Source: Shewanella holmiensis
GTDB lineage: Bacteria > Pseudomonadota > Gammaproteobacteria > Enterobacterales > Shewanellaceae
Assembly: GCF_025370255.1 (NCBI RefSeq)
Contig: NZ_JAMTCD010000010.1
Coordinates: 1 to 64,000 of the forward strand
Direction: 5' to 3'
DNA length: 64,000 nucleotides
In this document: in pieces, positions 20,253 to 29,406 of the stretch
How positions within the stretch are numbered: position 1 is the stretch's first letter
Layout: every line of letters starts with the position of its first letter
Position numbers and translations under genes: made by a program
Notes under the pieces: model-generated
What the model was told of the DNA's origin: nothing
Databases searched by the model: none
Seen by the model: the letters and a program-made list of their open reading frames with translations, nothing else

Positions 20253-20978
20253 TTATTCAGTGCGCGTAATGGTGACAGCAAGGACCGGATTATCAAAACG
20301 ATGCGAAGGCATAAGGACAGAGTCAGCTAAACCATCATATTGGCTGATCACGCCGGGATGAATATGCACAAAATTTACATCATCTCGGGCAGCATTAAAG
20401 CCTTCTCCGCCATCAGCAGGTCCAGGCATACTGCCTTTAGCTTCTGTGTTAGCTTCTGTGCCCGCATCGTAGGCCATGTAATGCATCATTATTGGTATAT
20501 CGACATCCATTTCTGCAATGTTGACACCATTGACCCCTGTAAAGGCATCATTAGTATTCACCAACATGGTTACCAAACTGAGGTTTGCGACGTCAGCTTC
20601 GGCTAACGTTAACGTGAGGGTTTCAGTCATGCCTGGCATCAGCATGCCAGCACCATTTACGCTATTAGTGACAGCTTCTAGTGCAGCGATATCTGCGGTA
20701 TCGCCACCTTCTGCCATTTTTTCAATGGCAAGGCTTGCCGTTTCACCAGCTTGCCACAGCATAGCGTCTGCACTGTGCGATGCGACAATCACCGGCGACA
20801 TGGGTTGATTCGCCGTTAAGTTTGTCACTGTTACTGTATACGTTTGCATAACCACTGCCGGTGGTGTTGGCTCGGGTGTGACAACAACTTCATCGTCGTC
20901 TCCACAACCACTGAGTAATGTCGATACCACAAATAAGGCAAGTAAGCTGGGTTTAAGTTTAATGTCGGTGGTTTTCAT
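20253..20978 (-). CDS. Spondin-domain lipoprotein
   Basis: A 241-residue lipoprotein. The signal peptide ends in the lipobox L-S-G-C (Cys about 25), and G-D-D-D-E follows, so the acidic residues after Cys do not rule out outer-membrane sorting. An N-terminal spondin-type domain (about 45-235) follows, with the recurring pattern T-V-T-V-T-N-L-T, A-S-H-S, M-A-E-G-G-D, T-N-D-A-F-T-G and A-Y-D-A-G-T-E-A-N-T-E. It ends in a basic strand V-T-I-T-R. It is a paralogue of the adjacent upstream gene (10 bp apart). In bacteria these domains are envelope-located and of unknown function. Confidence 0.85.
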   Translation of the reverse strand: MKTTDIKLKPSLLALFVVSTLLSGCGDDDEVVVTPEPTPPAVVMQTYTVTVTNLTANQPMSPVIVASHSADAMLWQAGETASLAIEKMAEGGDTADIAALEAVTNSVNGAGMLMPGMTETLTLTLAEADVANLSLVTMLVNTNDAFTGVNGVNIAEMDVDIPIMMHYMAYDAGTEANTEAKGSMPGPADGGEGFNAARDDVNFVHIHPGVISQYDGLADSVLMPSHRFDNPVLAVTITRTE

Positions 20979-20988
20979 GTTTTACCTC

Positions 20989-21690
20989 CTATTTTACTGT
21001 GACCACAACTTTCGCCACAGGGTTTAACCAGCGGTGAATGCGGCTGTCTAAATCGCTGGGCCCGCCTGCAGGATCGGTATCGCCTAATACGCCAGGGTGA
21101 GTATGGACGTACATGTTATCTGCACCGTCCATCACGCCAGTACCATTAGCGCCGCCGTTACCACCGGGAGCTGCCGGAATACCTGCTACACCTGACATGC
21201 CGCCGCCATTAATGATTTCGTCATTGGCTTCTGTGCCTGCATCATAGGCATTAATATAAACTGTGTAAGTACCTGCTTCAGTTGGAATTTTCCAACTGTC
21301 TAAACCGATAAATGCATCGTTGGTTGGCAGTACCATTGCAACAATAGAAAGATGAGTGTTATCAGCGGTATCTAGCATGACATCATTAACGCTGGCTCCT
21401 GCCGCAAGTAACCCCATGGCTGGGTTAGCTGAGGTGACACCATTTGTGCCTGTAACGGCTGTATCAAGGTCGGCAATGTCACCGCCTTCTGCCATTTTTT
21501 GTAGTGCTGGCGACGCCATTTCACCGACGTGAAATAAATGACTGTCGCTGGTATGAGCGGCGATGAACAGTGGCGTAAAGTGATTACCATGGGTAAGGTT
21601 GGTGACACTGACTTCAATGTCTGCGGCTTGGGTTGATAAACTCAATAAACCTGCTGCTAGTAGGCTAGCGTTAACTAATGTACGTTTCAT
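20989..21690 (-). CDS. Exported spondin-domain protein
   Basis: A 233-residue protein with a cleavable signal peptide (about 1-22, ending T-Q-A-A). The rest is a single spondin N-type domain with V-T-N-L-T-H-G-N, A-A-H-T-S-D, M-A-E-G-G-D-I-A-D-L, P-T-N-D-A-F-I-G and Y-D-A-G-T-E-A-N-D-E. A glycine-rich insert lies near 163-187. The paralogue downstream differs mainly in being a lipoprotein, so one partner may be soluble in the periplasm and the other membrane-anchored. It is the first gene of the putative four-gene unit. Function is unknown. Confidence 0.85.
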   Translation of the reverse strand: MKRTLVNASLLAAGLLSLSTQAADIEVSVTNLTHGNHFTPLFIAAHTSDSHLFHVGEMASPALQKMAEGGDIADLDTAVTGTNGVTSANPAMGLLAAGASVNDVMLDTADNTHLSIVAMVLPTNDAFIGLDSWKIPTEAGTYTVYINAYDAGTEANDEIINGGGMSGVAGIPAAPGGNGGANGTGVMDGADNMYVHTHPGVLGDTDPAGGPSDLDSRIHRWLNPVAKVVVTVK

Positions 21691-21876
21691 AACCGAGCTC
21701 CTTTTGTTTAATTACAGCTAGTATTACAAAGGGAGTTCACTGGGTTATCGCTAAATTATCACAAAAGTTTAACATCGTTAGGTTCAGGTTATTTTGTTAT
21801 GATAAATTAGCCTAAAACTTAGGGGCAGTTGATCTTTCAAGGTTAATTTTCTTAGTATCAAAAAAAGAATAAAAAC

Positions 21877-22428
21877 ATGATAAGAACATTACAACAAAAT
21901 GATTTTAAAGCGGTATTACTATTAGGTGAACAAGTACACGGTCAGGGCTATATGGATATGGATGAACTGACAGCCATTTATCATAAAGGCATAAAGAATG
22001 GTATTAATGCCAACTTTGTTGCCATTGAAAACGATGAATTACTGGGTTTTCGATTAACCTATGCCGCAGGTAAATGGCAACAGGATCAATGGTGTACTGT
22101 AGCGTTGTGGGGCGTTAACTTTGATGATGTGTGTTACTTTAAGTCAAATACCATTGCTGAACATGGCCGAGGTAAAGGGTTAGGCGGACAACTTTTACAA
22201 GCCTCTAAAGAAGCGGTTATTGCACAAGGTGCTAAAGCTGGCGTGAGTCATTTATGGCAACAAAGCCCCAATAATGCCGCGGTACGCTATTTTACCAAAG
22301 CCGGTGGGCAATTAATTAAGCAGCATCCTCAACGATGGCATCAACGGCATGTGGGAGAGGATTATATCTGCGTGCTATGTGGCGTTGATTGTCTCTGTGT
22401 CGCCTGTGAAATGTTATTGGTGTTTTGA
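21877..22428 (+). CDS. GNAT-family N-acetyltransferase
   Basis: A 183-residue acetyltransferase of the GNAT fold. The acetyl-CoA loop is visible as H-G-R-G-K-G-L-G-G-Q-L-L near 105-116, and the C-terminal half has N-A-A-V-R-Y-F-T-K-A-G-G. The substrate is unknown. The stop overlaps the ATG of the following oxidoreductase gene, so the two are translationally coupled and may act on the same amine-containing compound. The Cys-rich end (C-V-L-C-G-V-D-C-L-C-V-A-C) is unusual for the family. Confidence 0.8.
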   Translation: MIRTLQQNDFKAVLLLGEQVHGQGYMDMDELTAIYHKGIKNGINANFVAIENDELLGFRLTYAAGKWQQDQWCTVALWGVNFDDVCYFKSNTIAEHGRGKGLGGQLLQASKEAVIAQGAKAGVSHLWQQSPNNAAVRYFTKAGGQLIKQHPQRWHQRHVGEDYICVLCGVDCLCVACEMLLVF

Positions 22429-23789
22429 TGAAAAACAATATGAAACCTTATGATCCGCTAGTTAATAAGACGCCTAAGGGTCAGCCACAACCCACTAGTT
22501 ATTGGGCGAGTACCATTAAATTGCCAAAACCCAATGCAGCACTAAAAGGCACTCAGCAAACCGATGTGGCTATTATTGGTGGCGGCTATACGGGATTATT
22601 AACCGCGTATTATCTTGCGACTGAATTTAATATTGATTGCCACGTGCTTGAAGCCAATCAGGTTGGTTTTGGTGCCAGTGCTCGTAATGCAGGGTTTGTA
22701 CTTAAAGGTTCAGGGCGTCTAGGTTATAGCGCTATGGCACAGCGTTGGGATATTGATACTGCCAAAGGTATTTATGCTGAGTTTACCGAGGCGGTTGCGC
22801 GCGTATCGGGATTAATTAAACAGCATCAAATTAGCTGTGATGTGCAGGACACCGGTTACTTAAAAGTAGCCCATAACCCAAAAGCGCTAGCACAATTGCA
22901 AGCCGCCGCGGGGTTCATTCAGCAACACTTTGGTGATGGGGCTGAGTTTATCGACCGTAACACTTTTTGTGACCAATACATGAACCATCAGCAAGCTTTT
23001 GGTGCATTAAGGTTAAATGATGGTTTTGGGATTAACCCATTAAAATTATTACTGGGTTATAAGCAGATGGTACAGCAAGTTAAAGTGTCGATATCAGAGC
23101 AATCTTGCGTGCTTGAATGGCAGCAAGAGGGCGGAAAACATCGCTTAATAACCGAGTCCGGTGAGCTTACTGCTAATAAGGTGATTTGTGCCGGTAATGC
23201 TTATACGCCAAAAAAATTCTCGCCAATTATCGATAACAAATATTTGCCTATACTCAGTAATGTCATTGTGACTGAGCCACTTACCGCCGATGAATTACAG
23301 CAAGCGGGCATTTATACTTCGCAAGTCACCATGGATACCCGCATATTAAAATATTACTACCGCTTATTGCCTGATAACCGCTTGTTGTTTGGTGGCCGCG
23401 GTGCGGTATGGGGCAAAGACAGTGCTAACCCTGTGTATGGACAAAGGCTAAAAATGGCCTTGGATAAGTGCTTTCCGGCATTAAAACACAAAGTCATCGC
23501 CTACAACTGGACTGGCTGGATCGCGGCATCGTTTGACGATATGCCGCATGTGTTTTCACAAAATGGCGTGGGTTACAGCTTAGGCTATTGTGGTGCCGGC
23601 GTATCTTTTAGCAGTCAGGCAGCTTATCGATTGGCCCAAAGTATGGCAGGTGTACCTCAGCCTAATTTACCTTTATATCGTCAACCTTTGCCTTCGCACC
23701 CTTCAAGCATACTGCCTTTTGGACAAGTGAAGCGGCTAGGTCAATGGGGTTATTATCATTATGGCTGGATGAAAGACCGCTTTGGTTAA
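22428..23789 (+). CDS. FAD-dependent amine/amino acid oxidoreductase (DAO family)
   Basis: A 453-residue D-amino-acid-oxidase superfamily protein. The Rossmann FAD motif V-A-I-I-G-G-G-Y-T-G is near 45-54, and A-S-A-R-N-A-G-F-V follows. The C-terminal R-L-L-P-D-N-R-L-L-F-G-G-R and G-Y-C-G-A-G-V motifs place it near the PuuB/OrdL-type polyamine or glutamylputrescine oxidases. The start is the ATG overlapping the acetyltransferase stop. An acetyltransferase-oxidase pair is consistent with polyamine or amino acid breakdown, but the substrate is inferred only. The hairpin at its stop codon may terminate the unit. Confidence 0.85.
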   Translation: MKNNMKPYDPLVNKTPKGQPQPTSYWASTIKLPKPNAALKGTQQTDVAIIGGGYTGLLTAYYLATEFNIDCHVLEANQVGFGASARNAGFVLKGSGRLGYSAMAQRWDIDTAKGIYAEFTEAVARVSGLIKQHQISCDVQDTGYLKVAHNPKALAQLQAAAGFIQQHFGDGAEFIDRNTFCDQYMNHQQAFGALRLNDGFGINPLKLLLGYKQMVQQVKVSISEQSCVLEWQQEGGKHRLITESGELTANKVICAGNAYTPKKFSPIIDNKYLPILSNVIVTEPLTADELQQAGIYTSQVTMDTRILKYYYRLLPDNRLLFGGRGAVWGKDSANPVYGQRLKMALDKCFPALKHKVIAYNWTGWIAASFDDMPHVFSQNGVGYSLGYCGAGVSFSSQAAYRLAQSMAGVPQPNLPLYRQPLPSHPSSILPFGQVKRLGQWGYYHYGWMKDRFG

Positions 23790-23799
23790 AGCGGTTTAT
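23776..23799 (+). terminator. Hairpin overlapping the oxidoreductase stop codon
   Basis: The stem ACCGCTTT/AAAGCGGT spans the last codons and is followed by TTATTAT, a weak T run. Confidence 0.5.
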
Positions 23800-23830
23800 T
23801 ATCTAATTGTATCGGTAAAGTTCATGGGGG

Positions 23831-25306
23831 TTAACCGACTACACTGCCGTCATGTATTTGGCTTTCATCCAATGGTTCAATTTTGAAGTTGAAGTAGGCA
23901 TAAGAAGCACTCACAAATGGGCAAACTAAGTTAAAGAATGCATAGGGCAAATACGCCACGGTTGCTACGCCCAATGTGCTGGCCATAAAAGCACCGCAGG
24001 TATTCCATGGCACAAGTGGGCTGGTAACAGTGGCAGAATCTTCAAGGGCACGGCTTAAATTAACGGCGGCAAGTTTTCTGTTGGTGTATTCCATTTTTAG
24101 CATGCGACCTGGCAATACAATCGCAATATACTGGTCGGCAGTGATCACATTAGCGCCAATGCACACTCCCAAAGTGGTGATGATCAAACTAGAGGTGCCT
24201 GTTACTAAGGTTAAAATACTTTGTAAAATACGCCCTAACAATCCGGTTACTTCCATCACACCGCCAAATGCCATCGCGCACAGAATTAACCACACAGTCG
24301 TTACCATGCTGCTCATGCCGCCACGGCTTAATAAGTTATCTAGAACTTCATCTCCAGTGTTGGCCACATAGCCATCAAACATGGCAATCCAGATCCCTTT
24401 CACTAAGGCTAGCAATGGCGTTATAGCATCATCGTGCACGTAAGCCAGTACGTTATCGTATTGAAAAATAGCCGCACAAACGGCACCGGCCAAGGTGCCT
24501 AAAATTACCGTTGGAAACGCAGGCATTTTTCGATTGGCAAGATACAAAACCACAAGCAACGGAAACAGCAAGTGAATGCCGGGATCAAAGGTACGCTCAA
24601 GCAAGGCTAAACTATCAGCTAATTGATTTTCTACAGGAGTGGCTTCTGCGGTTAATCCTAAAAAAGTAAAGCCAATAAGCGCAATAGTAATGCTGGGGAC
24701 AGTAGTCCAAGTCATGTGCTTAATATGGCTGAAAATATCAGTTCCGGCAACGGCAGGGGCTAAGTTAGTGGTATCAGACATCGGCGACATTTTGTCACCA
24801 AAGTAGGCGCCGCTGATAATCGCACCCGCGGTGATATTAACATCCAACCCCATAGCCGATGATATACCAATAAGTGCAATGCCTAAGGTTCCCGCGACTG
24901 TCCAAGAGCTACCAATACTTAAAGCCACTACTGCACACAATACACAACATGCACTGTAAAAATATTGCGGATTGAGTATCTGCATGCCGTAATAAATCAT
25001 GGTTGGCACGGTTCCCGCTAGAATCCAGGTGCCGATAAGTGAGCCAACGCTAAACAGAATCAATAGTGCCCCAGTTGCAACGCCGATACTTTTTATAATA
25101 CCGCGCTCCATTTGATTCCAGCTGTAACCATTTTTATAGCCAATGACCATGGCAATACAGGCTGCTAACACTAACGCAATTTGGTTTGCACCAGATGAAC
25201 TATCAGATGAGAAAAGGTATACCGCAGCGGCAAGCATAATGATAAGAGCAAACACAGGAATAAGTGCGTCAAGCAAACTAGGTTGCTTGTGCTGAGAGTC
25301 TGGCAT
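23831..25306 (-). CDS. nhaC: NhaC-family Na+/H+ antiporter
   Basis: A polytopic inner-membrane transporter of about 491 residues with around twelve hydrophobic helices. The NhaC-type signatures G-A-Y-F-G-D-K-M-S-P-M-S-D-T-T-N-L-A-P and S-R-A-L-E-D-S-A-T-V-T-S-P-L-V-P-W-N-T-C are present. The family exchanges cytosolic sodium for protons, or malate/lactate for sodium and protons (MleN-like). The ATG at 25306 is chosen because AAAGGGA lies 7-8 bp upstream; an upstream frame extension to 25348 is unlikely. It is transcribed alone. A CRP-like palindrome lies about 150 bp upstream of the start. Confidence 0.88.
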   Translation of the reverse strand: MPDSQHKQPSLLDALIPVFALIIMLAAAVYLFSSDSSSGANQIALVLAACIAMVIGYKNGYSWNQMERGIIKSIGVATGALLILFSVGSLIGTWILAGTVPTMIYYGMQILNPQYFYSACCVLCAVVALSIGSSWTVAGTLGIALIGISSAMGLDVNITAGAIISGAYFGDKMSPMSDTTNLAPAVAGTDIFSHIKHMTWTTVPSITIALIGFTFLGLTAEATPVENQLADSLALLERTFDPGIHLLFPLLVVLYLANRKMPAFPTVILGTLAGAVCAAIFQYDNVLAYVHDDAITPLLALVKGIWIAMFDGYVANTGDEVLDNLLSRGGMSSMVTTVWLILCAMAFGGVMEVTGLLGRILQSILTLVTGTSSLIITTLGVCIGANVITADQYIAIVLPGRMLKMEYTNRKLAAVNLSRALEDSATVTSPLVPWNTCGAFMASTLGVATVAYLPYAFFNLVCPFVSASYAYFNFKIEPLDESQIHDGSVVG

Positions 25307-25348
25307 AAGTAGATCCCTTTGATAATTTATTATTATATTTATAGTCAA

Positions 25349-25802
25349 CAGGTAGTGATGTGTTATGTGGGTTTATAAACTCATTCGGGGGAGTTATAAG
25401 CTGTTTTACACTAGCCGCGTTAGCTTGTTACTAACTTGTTACCTGGCTTTATCGTGACACAGGTCACGCAGCAAAGTCGAGCCTAAAACCAATGTTGAAG
25501 CGGTTTGGCGTTAAATCAAAGTGAAGTGTTGGTACTGGTATTGATTAAAGTTTTCAGTAAAGTTGGTATTTATGCTGAATAGTGAGAATTTGCTGCCTAA
25601 GTATGCAAGCCATATTGCTTGAGCTGAATTATTTTTTATATAAAACATCGACGTTTTATGAATATTCTGTTGGGAATATTCGATATTTTTGTCATTGAGC
25701 TTAAATAGGCTTGTTGAAAACCAGGTATTTAACATTCATTTCTTTCACTTAGTATGATTTTTGTTAGAATCATCTTCATCAATACAATAAGAGAGTAGTG
25801 AC
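25349..25802. other. Divergent intergenic region, nhaC and efflux genes
   Basis: About 450 bp of AT-rich DNA should hold promoters for both neighbours. Only one regulatory palindrome (25453-25468) was recognised. Minus-strand frames here do not look coding. Confidence 0.5.
25453..25468. promoter_or_regulatory. CRP-like palindrome CGTGA-N6-TCACG
   Basis: Two five-base arms with the TGTGA/TCACA spacing of N6, one mismatch per arm against the CRP consensus. It lies between nhaC and the HlyD gene, so either could be the target. Confidence 0.4.
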
Positions 25803-26867
25803 ATGTCGGCCGCGGAAAAATCATCTCGCAAACTTAGTTTTTATATCATCGGCGTTATCCTATTTATTTGGTTATATAGCCTATGGGCTGATCGCGTTAC
25901 ACCAATGACAGCTGAGGCAAGAGTACACTCTTACCTTGTTCGTGTTGCCAGTGAGGTCACCGGCAACGTGGTTGAGGTGAATGTAAAAAATAATCAGGTG
26001 GTTGAAGCGGGGAGTGTGCTATTTAAAATCGATCCGCGAAACTATGAAATTGCATTACAGTCAGCACAGGCTAATTTAACGATTGCAGGTCAAGGCATTG
26101 GTGCGAATACTGCTGCAGTTGCGGTAGCGCAGGCGAAAGTGGTTGATGCCATTGCCGCGCGTAACAATGCAAAAGAACAGTATGTGCGGGTGATGGAGTT
26201 GGCCGGCCAGGGTGTATTAAGTAAAGCCGATTTAGATAACGCAATCGAGTCGCGTGATAGAACTCAAGCCAGTTATGAAGCTGCTGAAGCCTCTTTAGTA
26301 CAGGCAAAACAAAACTTAGGTCCAGAAGGTGAGAATAACCCACAACTTCTTGCTGCTATGGCCAACCTTGAAAAAGCACAGTTAGACTTACAGCGCACAG
26401 AAGTGCTCGCCCCTTCAAAAGGGATCGTAACCAATTTACAGTTAACCGTGGGGCAAAAAGCCAGCGTTGGCACGCCTATCTTAACGTTTATCGATCCTCG
26501 AGGTGTATGGATTTCAGCATTAGTGAGAGAAAACTCGCTGGAACACATTCGCGTAGGCCAGTCAGTTGAAGTGGTACTCGATGCGCTACCTGGTCGTGTG
26601 CTTCATGCCAGAGTTGATAGCATAGGTTGGGGAACCGGAGGCAGTAATAATATTGACCAAAACACGGGGTTTTTAACCGCTGATACGCAGTCAATGAAAG
26701 CACAGCGTTATCCTGTCAATATCGTGTTTGAGAATGAAGATGTACCAAAAAACATTCGATATGGCTCACAGGCAACCGTGGCATTTTTTACCGAGCAAAG
26801 CAGCTTTGGTGAATTATTAGCAAAACTTTGGATACGTGTTGTGAGTATATGGACTTATGTTTCGTAG
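25803..26867 (+). CDS. HlyD/EmrA-type membrane fusion protein
   Basis: A 354-residue periplasmic adaptor anchored by one N-terminal helix (about 12-27). The biotinyl-lipoyl motif halves flank a long alpha-helical hairpin (about 80-205). A beta-barrel domain follows, ending in the typical G-Q-S-V-E-V-V-L-D-A-L-P-G and basic patches. Adaptors of this kind bridge an inner-membrane pump and an outer-membrane channel; no outer-membrane gene is nearby. The stop overlaps the next gene by 11 bp, so the two proteins surely work together. Likely role: efflux of aromatic or other small organic compounds, by analogy with AaeAB; substrate unknown. Confidence 0.88.
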   Translation: MSAAEKSSRKLSFYIIGVILFIWLYSLWADRVTPMTAEARVHSYLVRVASEVTGNVVEVNVKNNQVVEAGSVLFKIDPRNYEIALQSAQANLTIAGQGIGANTAAVAVAQAKVVDAIAARNNAKEQYVRVMELAGQGVLSKADLDNAIESRDRTQASYEAAEASLVQAKQNLGPEGENNPQLLAAMANLEKAQLDLQRTEVLAPSKGIVTNLQLTVGQKASVGTPILTFIDPRGVWISALVRENSLEHIRVGQSVEVVLDALPGRVLHARVDSIGWGTGGSNNIDQNTGFLTADTQSMKAQRYPVNIVFENEDVPKNIRYGSQATVAFFTEQSSFGELLAKLWIRVVSIWTYVS

Positions 26868-27882
26868 CGCTGCTAATCCGATAATACGACTGGCTGTTTT
26901 TCCAGTCCTTTTGTTGTTTTATTTACAACACAGTGGGGCTTCGATGGCCATTTTGGCACCGATATTTACGGTTATCTTTTTAACCTTGATGCCATCCAAG
27001 CCCCCGTTAAATTTGTTGTTAAAATTACTGTTGGTATTGTTGTTTGTGAGTTTTGTCTTGGTATTTATTGGCGAGGTATTACAAGACACGCCCACCGGAT
27101 ACGCCTTGTTTTGTTGGTCATTATTTTTTTGGAGTTATTACCGCAGTCATAATGATCCTAAAGATATCATTGCCACTTTGACACTCATAGTGGTTATTAT
27201 TATGACCGTGATGAATTTTCAAATGGGCGCTCAGATAGATGTCCTACCCTGGTTGATGTTTAAAGACTTTGTTATTGCCATTGTGGTTACCTATATCAGT
27301 TTCTTACTTTTCCCTGGTGATCAAAAAGATATTTTAATGGACGAAACGAGTAAAGAGGGCGCACAAACCAATATTGGCCTGATCATGTTCAAAGCAACAG
27401 CCATGTGCTTGGTTATGGTGGTGTTAATGGGTATAGGCAGTACGCAAACGATGCTGATCACCATAACCATTAGCAGCATGATTATGATCCCGATTGCTGA
27501 TGATCATCGCACTTATAGCCAAAATAAAATTATCACCACAGTGCTAGGTATTTGTTTTACATTGCCAGTGATGTTTTTGTTTATGTTTGGTGTGTCGACA
27601 TGGATGTTAATTGGTGTGACGGTTTTTTGCGCTTTTCAACTAGCCTGTTATGCCATTCGTAGTCAATGTCGCTCCAGCATATATCAGTTAATGTTTACTA
27701 ATTTTGTGGTGCTGACTTACCAAGTAATCAAGCATCAAGGTACGGCTTCTTTGTCGGCAGAGTTTTTACGCTTGCTATCAATTGCTATCGCCATTTTAGT
27801 GGGTGCATTGATATTAAATTTAACCAAACATGTCGCTGTGCCGCTTGTCAAAGAACCACCTACGCCTCAGGCTGATAAGTGA
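26857..27882 (+). CDS. DUF2955-type membrane efflux protein
   Basis: A 341-residue protein with about ten hydrophobic helices arranged in two halves around a polar central stretch (G-D-Q-K-D-I-L-M-D-E), resembling the DUF2955/fusaric-acid-resistance group of inner-membrane exporters. It overlaps the HlyD-type gene by 11 bp and is followed by a terminator, giving a two-gene operon. The pair resembles the E. coli AaeA-AaeB arrangement in layout only. Substrate is not inferable. Confidence 0.75.
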   Translation: MFRSAANPIIRLAVFPVLLLFYLQHSGASMAILAPIFTVIFLTLMPSKPPLNLLLKLLLVLLFVSFVLVFIGEVLQDTPTGYALFCWSLFFWSYYRSHNDPKDIIATLTLIVVIIMTVMNFQMGAQIDVLPWLMFKDFVIAIVVTYISFLLFPGDQKDILMDETSKEGAQTNIGLIMFKATAMCLVMVVLMGIGSTQTMLITITISSMIMIPIADDHRTYSQNKIITTVLGICFTLPVMFLFMFGVSTWMLIGVTVFCAFQLACYAIRSQCRSSIYQLMFTNFVVLTYQVIKHQGTASLSAEFLRLLSIAIAILVGALILNLTKHVAVPLVKEPPTPQADK

Positions 27883-27925
27883 TAGGTGCTACGATAATAG
27901 TGTTATAGCCTCCACACTGCGAGCT

Positions 27926-27966
27926 TAAAAAAATCCCTGTGATATCACTATCACAGGGATTTTTTA
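27926..27966. terminator. Bidirectional terminator
   Basis: The stem AATCCCTGTGAT/ATCACAGGGATT with A and T runs on both sides closes the efflux operon and could serve purD in the opposite direction. Confidence 0.85.
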
Positions 27967-28021
27967 TGAGTCAACGGGGTTGATGACCAAATGGCTAACC
28001 CCTTAATGAATGCCTAGTGGT

Positions 28022-29323
28022 TTAAGCTTTACCTTGCTCACGTGCAATCGCACGGTAGGCAATATCGGTACGGAAGTAGACATCATCCCAATGGATAGCA
28101 TCGACTAAAGCGTAAGCCGCTTTTTGTGCTTCGGTTACTGTGTGACCTAATGCCGTCGCACATAACACTCGACCGCCATTTGTGACCACATGACCGTCTT
28201 TCATTTCTGTGCCAGCATGGAATACTTTGGCATTGCTATCGCCAAGAGATAAACCATCAATAACATCATGCTTACGGTAAGCATCAGGATAACCGCCAGC
28301 TGCCAATACCACCCCAACAGCAGGACGTGCATCAAATTCGGCAGTAACTGTATCTAACTCACCACGGGTGGCGGCTAAACATAGCTCAACGATGTCAGAT
28401 TGCAGGCGCATCATAATCGGTTGGGTTTCAGGATCACCAAAACGGCAATTGTACTCAAGCACCTTTGCACTGCCATCAGGTGAAATCATCAAACCAGCGT
28501 ATAAAAAGCCAGTGTAAACGTTACCTTCAGCGGCCATACCATCTACCGTAGGGCGAATTACATTAGCAATAGTCCAGTCGTGAACGGCTTGGGTCACAAC
28601 AGGAGCGGGTGAGTATGCCCCCATACCGCCAGTGTTTGGACCATAATCACCGTTATCACGGGCTTTGTGGTCTTGGCTGGTGGCCATGGCCAAGATGTTT
28701 TTGCCATCTACCATAACGATAAAGCTGGCTTCTTCGCCTTTTAAAAACTCTTCGATAACCACGCGTGAACCGGCATCACCAAACTTGTTGCCGGCTAGCA
28801 TGTCTTCGATGGCGGCATCGGCTTCAGCTTGGTTTGCAGCAATAATGACCCCTTTACCAGCGGCTAAACCATCGGCTTTAATAACAACAGGAAAACCCGT
28901 TTTAGCGGTTAACTGTGCCGCGTAAGTTTTGGCAGGGGCTATTTCAGTGAAGTTAGCGTAATCAGCTGTTGGAATATTGTGACGCGCTAAAAAGTCTTTG
29001 GTGAACGCTTTTGAAGACTCAAGTTGAGCAGCGCCTTGGGTTGGACCAAAAATAGGTAAACCCGCAGCGTTAAAAGCATCAACAACACCTAATGATAAAG
29101 GCACTTCTGGGCCAACAATGGTGAGTTCAATTTTGTTTGTTTGAGCAAACTCAACTAATGCGCTGATCTCTTCAACGTTAATTGCAACGTTTTCTAATTT
29201 TGGCTCTAGTGATGTGCCCGCATTACCTGGAGCAACAAATACAGTTTCAACTTGTGCTGATTGAGCTGCTTTCCAAGCTAACGCGTGCTCGCGTCCGCCG
29301 CCACCAATAACAAGGACTCTCAT
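28022..29323 (-). CDS. purD: Phosphoribosylamine-glycine ligase
   Basis: PurD joins glycine to 5-phosphoribosylamine using ATP, giving GAR in purine synthesis. The 433-residue product has the G-G-G-G-R-E-H-A-L-A-W N-terminus and the ATP-grasp region V-I-K-A-D-G-L-A-A-G-K-G-V. G-P-N-T-G-G-M-G-A-Y and N-C-R-F-G-D-P-E-T-Q also match the family. The ATG at 29323 has GAGGA 8 bp upstream and is preferred over a TTG five codons earlier. It lies downstream of purH with a terminator between, so it is partly uncoupled from purH. Confidence 0.97.
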   Translation of the reverse strand: MRVLVIGGGGREHALAWKAAQSAQVETVFVAPGNAGTSLEPKLENVAINVEEISALVEFAQTNKIELTIVGPEVPLSLGVVDAFNAAGLPIFGPTQGAAQLESSKAFTKDFLARHNIPTADYANFTEIAPAKTYAAQLTAKTGFPVVIKADGLAAGKGVIIAANQAEADAAIEDMLAGNKFGDAGSRVVIEEFLKGEEASFIVMVDGKNILAMATSQDHKARDNGDYGPNTGGMGAYSPAPVVTQAVHDWTIANVIRPTVDGMAAEGNVYTGFLYAGLMISPDGSAKVLEYNCRFGDPETQPIMMRLQSDIVELCLAATRGELDTVTAEFDARPAVGVVLAAGGYPDAYRKHDVIDGLSLGDSNAKVFHAGTEMKDGHVVTNGGRVLCATALGHTVTEAQKAAYALVDAIHWDDVYFRTDIAYRAIAREQGKA

Positions 29324-29366
29324 TAATTCATTCCTCAAATAATAAAAATAATTCTGTGCTTAAACG

Positions 29367-29396
29367 AAAAAAGCAGCCAAAGATGGCTGCTCTATT
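29367..29396 (-). terminator. Intrinsic terminator between purH and purD
   Basis: The stem AGCAGCCA/TGGCTGCT is followed on the minus strand by a run of six T. It lies 11 bp after the purH stop and upstream of purD, so purD is transcribed by read-through or from its own promoter. Confidence 0.75.
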
Positions 29397-29406
29397 CTAA
29401 CGGTAA

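Noticed and set aside
25511-25735. 74-codon minus-strand frame before the efflux operon
   Set aside because: Asn/Phe-rich composition of AT-rich DNA, no ribosome site and no family similarity.
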